Assembly: GCA_044349155.1 (NCBI GenBank)
Contig: JBIKRQ010000005.1
Span: 1 to 59,637, forward strand
Reading direction: 5' to 3'
Source: VGSZ01 sp044349155
GTDB taxonomy: Bacteria; Myxococcota; UBA727; VGSZ01
DNA: 59,637 nucleotides
Shown: piece after piece, positions 53,437 to 59,637 of the stretch
Layout of the letters: each line of letters begins with the position of its first letter
Position numbering within the stretch: position 1 is the first letter of the stretch
Notes under the pieces: generated by a model
Database searches by the model: none
What the model saw: only the letters and a program-made list of their open reading frames with translations
Told to the model about the DNA's origin: nothing
Translations under genes and position numbers: made by a program

Positions 53437-54240
53437 ATGCTCGCTTCCATGTTTCTGTTGGGTCTCACGACGTTCCTCGCGCTCCAGGGCCCCATCACTG
53501 CACCCGCCACCGCGCCTGCTGCCGCCGCGCCGCCTGCTGTTGCCCCGGCACCTGCCGCGCCGACGGTCTGTCGGATCGCGGTGCTCGACCTCATCGGCCG
53601 CGGGCTCAGTGCCGCGGACAAAGAGTTCCCGCCACTGTTGTCAGAGGTGCTGACGAGCGAGGTCGCTGCAGCATCGCAGTGTCAGGTGCTGTCGCAGGCC
53701 GACATCAAGTCGATGGTCGACTTCGAAGTGGCGCGCGCCCAGTGCGTCGACGGCAGCGACAGCTGTCTCGCTGAGCTTGGCCAGGCCCTCGGCGTCGACC
53801 GCATTGTCACCGGGTCGATCGGCAAGCTCGGCAGCGACTACGTGGTCACCGCGCGCCTCGTCGACATCAGCCGCGCTGTCGTCGAGCAGCGGGCCGAAGA
53901 GGTGGTGGGCCAGCCCGAGCGTTTGCGCCAGGCCGCCAAGGTCGTTGGACGCGCACTGTTCCCGCGCAAAACGCCCGTGAGCAACGCGAACGACGGGCCA
54001 TCGCTCTCGCCGTTGTTCTTCGGCGGCCTTGGCGTTTCGGCGATCGGGCTCGTCGGCGCGGGCCTCGGCGTCTGGCTCGCCATCGACGCCGACAACAAGC
54101 TCGGCACCCCCGAAGACACCGACAAAGCAGGCGCCTTCGCGCAGGCCCGTACAGGTGTAGCCGTTGGTATCGCGGGCCTCGTCGTTGCCGTCGTGGGCGG
54201 CGTCATCACCAGTGTTGCTCTCACATCTCTTGAACCCTGA
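53437..54240 (+). CDS. CsgG/TolB-N-like exported protein with C-terminal membrane helices
   Basis: The 267-residue protein (263 from the ATG at 53449) has a signal peptide, an Ala/Pro-rich spacer (about 25-48), and a domain that resembles the nucleotide-binding-like fold of CsgG/TolB N-terminal proteins ('RIAVLDLIGRGLSAADKEFPPLLSEVLTSEV', 'LGQALGVDRIVTGSIGKLGSDYVVTARLVDI'). Two hydrophobic segments follow at the C-terminus. Proteins of this layout are frequent in myxobacteria and may link the outer and inner envelope. The next gene starts 20 nt later with a GGAG site, so they probably form an operon. Confidence 0.78.
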   Translation: MLASMFLLGLTTFLALQGPITAPATAPAAAAPPAVAPAPAAPTVCRIAVLDLIGRGLSAADKEFPPLLSEVLTSEVAAASQCQVLSQADIKSMVDFEVARAQCVDGSDSCLAELGQALGVDRIVTGSIGKLGSDYVVTARLVDISRAVVEQRAEEVVGQPERLRQAAKVVGRALFPRKTPVSNANDGPSLSPLFFGGLGVSAIGLVGAGLGVWLAIDADNKLGTPEDTDKAGAFAQARTGVAVGIAGLVVAVVGGVITSVALTSLEP

Positions 54241-54259
54241 GTTCCCTCGGAGCTGAAGC

Positions 54260-57115
54260 ATGCGTTCGCTGCTCGCGTCCTGTGTTGTCGCCGTTGGTGT
54301 CGTCGTCGGCCTGCCGGGCTGTCGGCTCGTCTCAGAAGGCATCGCCTGCGATCCCGACAACCCCGCCACGTGCCCCGCCGGCACGGTGTGCAACGCCGAC
54401 GCGGTCTGCGTCACGGGCGATGGCGTGCCCGTTGGCGACCCAGTCTGCGGCGACGGCGTGGTCAACGGAACCGAGGCGTGCGACTTCGCCCTCGACCAAA
54501 ACGCCTGCAACGTCGACTGCACCGTTGGCGTCTGTGGTGACGGCAAGATCGACGGCGATGAAGCCTGCGACGACGAGAACGAAAACGACGGCGACGGCTG
54601 CGAAGGCTGCCTCATCGTCGTGGCCGATGCGGTCGCGGTCTGCGGTGACGGTGAGCTCAACGGCACCGAGGCGTGCGACTTTGTCCTCGACCAAAACGGC
54701 TGCAACGTCGACTGCACCATCGGCGTCTGTGGCGATGGCAAGATCGACGGCGACGAAGCGTGCGACGACGAGAACGCCGACACGACCGACGGCTGTGCGG
54801 CGTGCGCGCTCGTGCCGACACAAGAGTTGCCTGCCGTGTGCGGCGACGGCGTGCTCGACGACCTTGAGGCGTGCGACTTCGTCCTCGACCGCAACGCCTG
54901 CAACTTCGACTGCACCGTCGGCGTCTGCGGCGACGGCAAGATCGACGGCGACGAAGCGTGCGACAGCAACGATCGCGCGTGCTCGGCATGCCAGCTCGTC
55001 GTGCCCGCCTTCTGTGGTGATGGCGTTATCAACCCGGGCGAGGGCTGTGACACCGCCAACGTCGTCGACGACTGCAACGCCGACTGCAGCGCCGCCGAGT
55101 GCAGTGACGGCAAGGTCAGCCCCGCCGAAGCCTGCGACGACGGCAACACCGCAGACGACGATGGCTGCGCTGGTGACTGCCTCACGCTCGACCCACCTGC
55201 CTTCTGCGGTGACGGTGTGGTCAACGGCACAGAGGCGTGCGAGCTCGACGACAACGGCTGCAACTTCGACTGCACCATCTCTGCGTGCGGTGACGGCGTC
55301 ACGGGACCTGACGAGCAGTGCGACGAGGGTGCCGCAGCACCGTTGCGCGGGCTCGACGGCGTGAGTGCTGATGGCACGTTTGAGATCGACGCCGACGAAG
55401 TCCTGCCATCCCGCAACTGGACCGCGCTGAGCGGACAACCGCGCATCATCGACGCGGGCAGCAGCACCAACGGTGTGCTCGTCAACACCAACGGCCGCGC
55501 GAACTACGCCGTGCAGTACGACACCCTCGCCACCGTCGAGCGCAACGCCGCGTACACGGTGCACATCGACATGGGCTTTGCGAGTGCTGGCACCGGCACC
55601 ACCGCGCGCTTCAAGGCCGACGTGGGCATCCTCGATGGCACGACGTTGACGGTCATCGCGACGAGGACGGGCTCGGTCACCAGCAGTGGCGACTTCACCA
55701 CGGGTGTTGTCTCGGGCAGCATCGACTTCACCGCGATCACGGGGCCTGTGGTGGGTGCTGGCACCGTCGTTGTGCGCTGGCAGCAGCTCGAAAACCCCGG
55801 CCTCGCCACCTTCTTCGGCATCGACAACGTCAGCGTCGTTCAGGCGAGCGCTTTTTGCCGCCCGTCAGATGCGCCCAACGGTTGCAGCATCGCTCGCTGC
55901 GGTGACGGCATCGTCGACCTCAACGAGCAGTGCGATGGCGTTGGCTGCACACCCCAGTGCACCCTCGCCACGGCGTGCCAGCCCGACGGTGTGGGCTGCT
56001 TCGAGGTCAGCTTCGTGCTCGACAATGGCTCGGTGGCCAACAACAACGGCCCCAACGACACCGACGTCGTCGACTTCGACAACGACGGCGACCTCGACAT
56101 CGTCTCGACCAACCGCGCGCCCAGCGGCATGGGCGTCCTGCTGAACAACGGCAACGGCAGCGGTCGCTTCGCTGCACCACTGTTCTCCGCGTCGACGGGC
56201 CGCAACGCGATTGTCCAGGCGATTGCCGACTACGACAACGATGGCCGGCTCGACATCGCGGTGCAGGGCGACAACCAGATCAGTGTGTTTTATGGCCTCG
56301 GTGGTGGGCTGCTGAGCGCTGAGTCGCAGCGGATCGCCTCGGGCGACGACCCGCGCGACTTCGTGGCCGGCGACATCGACAACGACGGCCGTGTGGACGA
56401 CTGCGTCGGCGCGAGCCGCAACGTCAACGGCAGCCACCCGTTCATTTCCAACGGCGGGCGCCCCACCGTGGCGCTGACAGCGACCCAGACGTCCGTTTCC
56501 GCCTTTAATCCGCCCGCTTTCGCGGCATTCGCAGGGGTCGTGGCGGTGGGCCTTGGCGACTTCGACGGCGACGGCAACCTCGACTCGATGCTGACCGTCG
56601 ACGGCTTCCAATCGGGCCCGACCCTCGGCGGCGCGCTGGTGTTTCAAAAGGGCCGCGGCAACGGCCTGTTCGACAACGGTGCGGCCGCGACGCCGCGGCT
56701 TGGTCGCGAGGCGGGCGCCCTTGTTGTCGGCGACGCCGATGCCGACGGCCGCCTCGATGTCGTCGTCGCCCTCCTGGGTGCTGGGCCGCTGGTCGCGTTT
56801 GGCGATGGCACGGGCCAACTGCCGACGCGCGTGCAGCTGCCCACCGGGCCCGGCAGTGGCGCCGGCCGCGCGGCCTTCAGCGACTTCGACGGCGACGGCG
56901 TCGCTGACGTGATCGCCATCGAAGGCGCAAACGTGCTGCTGTACCGGGGCCTCGGCAACCGCACCTTTGCTGCGCCGTTGACGCGCGCCCTCACCGGCGG
57001 GAATGCCACCGGCTTCGCCCTCGGCGACGTTGACGGCGACGGCTTCAACGACATCGTGGTGACCCAGCGCGGGGCCTCGCAGTACACCGTGCTGTTGAGC
57101 AAAGCGGCGCCATAG
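54260..57115 (+). CDS. Surface lipoprotein with Cys-rich (DUF4215) and FG-GAP/VCBS repeats
   Basis: The 951-residue protein has a signal peptide with lipobox LPGC. Residues 60-350 hold repeats of 'CGDGVVNGTEACD' and 'CGDGKIDGDEACDDEN' separated by 'CNVDCT'-type segments, the Myxococcus Cys-rich repeat. Residues about 355-520 form a beta-sandwich-like domain ('AVQYDTLATVERNAAYTVHIDMGFA'). A further Cys repeat follows, then four or five FG-GAP/VCBS blades with Ca-binding 'DFDNDGDLDI', 'DYDNDGRLDI', 'DFDGDGNLDS' and 'DVDGDGFNDI' loops. It is probably a surface beta-propeller adhesin or binding protein. Confidence 0.9.
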   Translation: MRSLLASCVVAVGVVVGLPGCRLVSEGIACDPDNPATCPAGTVCNADAVCVTGDGVPVGDPVCGDGVVNGTEACDFALDQNACNVDCTVGVCGDGKIDGDEACDDENENDGDGCEGCLIVVADAVAVCGDGELNGTEACDFVLDQNGCNVDCTIGVCGDGKIDGDEACDDENADTTDGCAACALVPTQELPAVCGDGVLDDLEACDFVLDRNACNFDCTVGVCGDGKIDGDEACDSNDRACSACQLVVPAFCGDGVINPGEGCDTANVVDDCNADCSAAECSDGKVSPAEACDDGNTADDDGCAGDCLTLDPPAFCGDGVVNGTEACELDDNGCNFDCTISACGDGVTGPDEQCDEGAAAPLRGLDGVSADGTFEIDADEVLPSRNWTALSGQPRIIDAGSSTNGVLVNTNGRANYAVQYDTLATVERNAAYTVHIDMGFASAGTGTTARFKADVGILDGTTLTVIATRTGSVTSSGDFTTGVVSGSIDFTAITGPVVGAGTVVVRWQQLENPGLATFFGIDNVSVVQASAFCRPSDAPNGCSIARCGDGIVDLNEQCDGVGCTPQCTLATACQPDGVGCFEVSFVLDNGSVANNNGPNDTDVVDFDNDGDLDIVSTNRAPSGMGVLLNNGNGSGRFAAPLFSASTGRNAIVQAIADYDNDGRLDIAVQGDNQISVFYGLGGGLLSAESQRIASGDDPRDFVAGDIDNDGRVDDCVGASRNVNGSHPFISNGGRPTVALTATQTSVSAFNPPAFAAFAGVVAVGLGDFDGDGNLDSMLTVDGFQSGPTLGGALVFQKGRGNGLFDNGAAATPRLGREAGALVVGDADADGRLDVVVALLGAGPLVAFGDGTGQLPTRVQLPTGPGSGAGRAAFSDFDGDGVADVIAIEGANVLLYRGLGNRTFAAPLTRALTGGNATGFALGDVDGDGFNDIVVTQRGASQYTVLLSKAAP

Positions 57116-57447
57116 CGCGTTGCCATTCGTCCGCGTAAGGCGTTCAAACTATTGACGAATTCATGGAGTTGGTGTGCCGCCAACCCCATGAATATCAGTA
57201 CGAATTCGAGCGCGGGGTGCCGCCAACCCCTTGAATATCAGTATGAATTCGACCGCGCGCGGTCGCGCGCGGCTCGTTCAGCGGCGCCCAAAAACACGCA
57301 GCGCTGAAAAGTTGTTCCACGGCGTCAGATCTGCTGCGGCACCCCTTGACGATCGCCACCCGGTGGTCAGAAACACGACGCCTGTTGACGATGGCGACGT
57401 CGTCGGTCCCGTTTTCGTTGTTCCTGCTCGCCGTACTGAGGTCCGTG
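57116..57447 (+). other. 332-nt intergenic region holding element copy 3 and the ABC operon promoter
   Basis: The first half carries the dimeric hairpin element (57160-57267). After it I see two similar segments (TTGACGATCGCC at 57347 and TTGACGATGGCG at 57384); TTGACG could be a -35 box, but no good -10 is visible. An open frame from 57346 is in the frame of the ABC gene but lacks coding character before 57448. Confidence 0.5.
57160..57267 (+). repeat. Double-hairpin element, copy 3 (fused dimer)
   Basis: Unit a: hairpin 1 is 33 nt (TTCATGGAGTTGG with loop TGTGCCG), linker TATCAGTACGAA (12 nt), and only the 5' arm of hairpin 2. Unit b: the 3' part of a hairpin 1 (CCAACCCCTTGAA), linker TATCAGTATGAA, and a full 20-nt hairpin 2 (TTCGACCGC-GC-GCGGTCGCG). 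The lengths 33/12/20 match the other copies although hairpin 1 has a different sequence. Confidence 0.8.
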
Positions 57448-58443
57448 ATGACTGCGATGATCCACATCGACTCCTTGACCAAGTCCTATGGCGCCACCAA
57501 AGCCGTGAAGGGCATCTCGTTTGACGTCGGCAAAGGCCAGGTCGTCGGCTTCCTGGGCCCAAACGGGGCGGGCAAGTCCACAACGATGAAGGTGCTCACG
57601 GGCTACCTCGAGCCCACGTCGGGCACGGTGACCGTCAAGGGTATTGACGTCGTCAAAAATGCCGTCGAGGCCCGCCGCCACATCGGCTACCTGCCCGAAA
57701 ACAACCCGATGTACGAGGACATGATGGTCGAGGACTACCTCGACTACGTCGCCCACATGCGTGGCATCGCGCCTGCCGCACGCACCAAGGCCATCGCTGT
57801 CGCCGTTGCCCGCTGTGGTCTGGGCGACAAGCGCGGCAAAGACATTGGCGAGCTGAGCAAGGGCTACCGCCAACGTGTGGGCCTCGCACAGGCCATCCTG
57901 CACGACCCCGACATCCTCATCCTCGACGAGCCCACCACGGGACTTGACCCCAACCAGGTCCTCGAGATTCGCAACCTCATCAAGATGTTGGGCGAAGAAA
58001 AAACCATCCTGATGTCGACGCACATTCTGCCCGAGGTGCAGCACACGTGCTCGCGGGCGATCATCATCGCCGATGGTGTGCTGAAGGCCGACGGCGCGCC
58101 CGCGTCGTTGAGCAGCGAAGGCAACGTGCTCGACCTGACGCTGCGCTCGCGCAAAGACGCTGGCGTCGACGCTGTGGCCCAGGTGTTGCGCGGTTTGCCC
58201 GGTGTGTCGGACGTGTCGTTGAAGTCGTTGCTCGACGCTGAGAAGGGTGCGTTGTCGTTCTCGATCGCCAGCAAGGGCGACGCCGATGTGCGCGAAGCGT
58301 TGTTCGATGCGGCCATCGCCCACCAGCTGGTGGTGCTGTCGATGTCGCGGCACGCGGTCAGCCTCGAAGAAACCTTCCGCAAGCTCACGATGGCCGATGT
58401 GGCCGCCCCGTCGTCGTCGGCCGCGCCGTCGGCGTCGGTCTGA
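57448..58443 (+). CDS. ABC transporter ATPase, Gld-type
   Basis: From the ATG at 57448 (alternative at 57457) the protein has 331 residues. The P-loop GPNGAGKS is at 37-44, the signature LSKGY at 136-140, Walker B ILILDE at 156-161, and the switch His in MSTHILPEV. The C-terminal extension of about 100 residues (DVSLKSLLDAEKGALSFSIASKGD) is typical of GldA/NatA-like ATPases with ABC-2 permeases. The permease gene follows after 69 nt. In gliding Bacteroidota GldA works with GldFG; here the same set is probably an ABC-2 exporter of unknown substrate. Confidence 0.93.
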   Translation: MTAMIHIDSLTKSYGATKAVKGISFDVGKGQVVGFLGPNGAGKSTTMKVLTGYLEPTSGTVTVKGIDVVKNAVEARRHIGYLPENNPMYEDMMVEDYLDYVAHMRGIAPAARTKAIAVAVARCGLGDKRGKDIGELSKGYRQRVGLAQAILHDPDILILDEPTTGLDPNQVLEIRNLIKMLGEEKTILMSTHILPEVQHTCSRAIIIADGVLKADGAPASLSSEGNVLDLTLRSRKDAGVDAVAQVLRGLPGVSDVSLKSLLDAEKGALSFSIASKGDADVREALFDAAIAHQLVVLSMSRHAVSLEETFRKLTMADVAAPSSSAAPSASV

Positions 58444-58461
58444 GCGCGCACTTCCACCACA

Positions 58462-58485
58462 CTTCTTCGGCGCCAGCTGAAGAAG
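58462..58485 (+). promoter_or_regulatory. Intergenic hairpin between ATPase and permease genes
   Basis: A 7-bp stem (CTTCTTC with GAAGAAG) encloses a 10-nt loop that contains a further GC/GC pairing. It lies in the 69-nt gap inside the ABC operon and could tune downstream expression or stabilise the mRNA. Confidence 0.45.
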
Positions 58486-58512
58486 CAGTCAACACCTTTG
58501 GAAAGTCACACC

Positions 58513-59637
58513 ATGAAAAACATCCTTGGCATTGCGCGCCGCGAGCTGAGTGTCGCGTTCACGTCGCCGCTCGCCTACATCGTGTTGGGCGTCTTCCTCC
58601 TCGTCACCGGCATCAAGTTCTTCTACTTCCCCGGCGTGTTCGTCTTTGGGCGCGCGAGCTTCCGCACGTTCTTTGACTGGATGCCGGCGTTTCTCGCCGT
58701 GCTCGCGCCTGCGCTCACGATGCGCATGCTCGCCGAGGAGAAGAAGTCGGGCACGCTTGAGTTGTTGATGACGCTGCCCGTGCGCGACCACGAAATCGCC
58801 ATCGGCAAGTGGCTGGCGGGGACGGGCATCATCGCGATCGGCCTCGCGTTCACCACCATCAACGCGTTTCTGATTGCGCCGTTGGCCATCGAAGGTCAGG
58901 CGTTTGATTGGGGCCCCGTCGTCGGCGCCTACGTCGGCTCCGTGCTGCTCGCCTCGGCGATGGTGGCCCTGGGTGTGATGTTCTCGGCGCAAACCAGGAA
59001 CCAGGTGATCGCCTTCATTCTCGCGACTGCGATCGGTGGCACCAACCTCCTGCTCGCGTACGCCGTGCAGGTCATGCCGGCATCGGTGGGCGAGTTCGTG
59101 CAGTACCTCAGCGCCTACTACCACTTCGAGTCCCTCGGCCGCGGCGTCATCGACTGGCGCGATGTGTTGTTCTTCGTCTCGCTCACCGCGGGCCTGCTGC
59201 TCATCACCACGCAAACCCTCACGCAGCACCGCCGCGTGGGCAGCACCGTGCAGGCGTCGACGACGACGGCGTTTGTGTTGGGCGTGCTCGTGTTTGTGAA
59301 CCTGTTCGCCGTGCGCCTGCCGCTGCGCCTCGACCTCACCCACGACAAGACCTTCACGCTCGCCGAAGCCACGAAGGAGACGATGAAAGATCTGGAGTCG
59401 CCAGTGACCATCACCGCCTACTTCACCAAAGACCTGCCGCCGCCGTTTTCCGACAACGCGCGCTTCGTGAAGGACCTCCTCGAGGAGTACCGTGCGGTCG
59501 CCGGCGACAACCTGTCGTTTTCGTTTGTGGATCCGCAGGCGGAAGAAACCGCCGAAGACAAAGAGACGAAGAAAGACGCCCGCCGAGACATTTTTGGTCG
59601 CGTGGTGCGTGAGCAGACCTCCGTCGAGAAAGAGCTC
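58513..59637 (+). CDS. ABC-2 permease fused to a GldG-like domain, partial (3' end off the right edge)
   Basis: 375 codons are visible from the ATG at 58513. Residues 1-240 form a six-helix ABC-2 permease of the GldF type ('RELSVAFTSPLAYIVLGVFLL', 'MRMLAEEKKSGTLELLMTLPVRDHEIAIGKWLAG'). A further helix pair (about 240-275) leads into 'LDLTHDKTFTLAEATKETMKDLESPVTITAYFTKDLPPPF', which is the start of the GldG/ABC_transp_aux extracytoplasmic domain. So GldF and GldG are one polypeptide here. It is the second gene of the operon. Confidence 0.92.
   Translation, partial: MKNILGIARRELSVAFTSPLAYIVLGVFLLVTGIKFFYFPGVFVFGRASFRTFFDWMPAFLAVLAPALTMRMLAEEKKSGTLELLMTLPVRDHEIAIGKWLAGTGIIAIGLAFTTINAFLIAPLAIEGQAFDWGPVVGAYVGSVLLASAMVALGVMFSAQTRNQVIAFILATAIGGTNLLLAYAVQVMPASVGEFVQYLSAYYHFESLGRGVIDWRDVLFFVSLTAGLLLITTQTLTQHRRVGSTVQASTTTAFVLGVLVFVNLFAVRLPLRLDLTHDKTFTLAEATKETMKDLESPVTITAYFTKDLPPPFSDNARFVKDLLEEYRAVAGDNLSFSFVDPQAEETAEDKETKKDARRDIFGRVVREQTSVEKEL

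Overview
The window looks like chromosomal DNA of a high-GC Gram-negative bacterium, most likely a member of the Myxococcota (former Deltaproteobacteria). The evidence is indirect. Lipoproteins carry long Gly-Glu linkers, one surface protein carries Myxococcus-type Cys-rich repeats followed by FG-GAP/VCBS repeats, there is an AgmX/PglI-type TonB-like protein, a TonB-dependent receptor is fused to a TonB C-terminal-like domain, and there is a fused isobutyryl-CoA mutase (IcmF). I saw no rRNA, tRNA, CRISPR array, phage or transposase gene.

Layout. Positions 1-7294 (minus strand) hold a macA-macB-tolC efflux operon that ends in a Kelch-type lipoprotein running off the left edge. Positions 7589-16799 hold housekeeping and hypothetical genes: a small membrane protein, a glutathione transferase, a RelE/ParE toxin-antitoxin pair, purU, an envelope gene pair, an acid-ceramidase/NAAA-like hydrolase, hemN, a lipoprotein and a DUF457-type membrane protein. 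Positions 16796-18913 are an ECF sigma/anti-sigma operon. Positions 19072-24936 are a TonB-type locus. Positions 25605-30255 are an unusual three-gene operon: an Asp-tract membrane protein, a receptor-L/LRR-like protein, and a protein with degenerate trypsin-like folds plus Sel1-like repeats. Positions 30317-33432 hold an unknown protein and a kinase-like receptor lacking catalytic boxes.

Positions 34365-40589 are the most coherent functional block. A probable Fur-controlled operon encodes a di-haem oxidoreductase, an imelysin-type lipoprotein, a cytochrome P460-like lipoprotein, a porin and an FMN-binding protein. A four-helix His-containing membrane protein lies nearby. I read it as an iron-responsive periplasmic redox/uptake system. 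Positions 40759-43984 hold a monothiol DsbA-like protein, a diacylglycerol kinase-like enzyme and a polyhydroxyalkanoate synthase operon with a palindromic operator candidate. Positions 43985-44802 are non-coding, with strong hairpins and ten 38-bp tandem repeats. Positions 44803-52274 (minus) carry icmF, two tandem paralogous multi-TM glycosyltransferase-like genes and a His-rich secreted peptide. Positions 52352-59637 carry a Gly-Glu lipoprotein, a CsgG/TolB-like protein, the Cys-rich/FG-GAP protein and a Gld-type ABC transporter cut by the right edge.

The main discovery is a family of structured repeats at 35425-35489 (minus), 53323-53387 (plus) and 57160-57267 (plus, a fused dimer). The unit is exactly 65 nt: a 33-nt hairpin, a 12-nt linker and a 20-nt hairpin. 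Hairpin arms change by compensatory substitutions between copies while the linker is conserved. The copy at 35425-35489 sits inside a gene whose paralogue at 24988-25437 is intact. Removing exactly 65 nt restores one uninterrupted reading frame through a motif shared with that paralogue. This is direct sequence evidence that the element is, or was, mobile.
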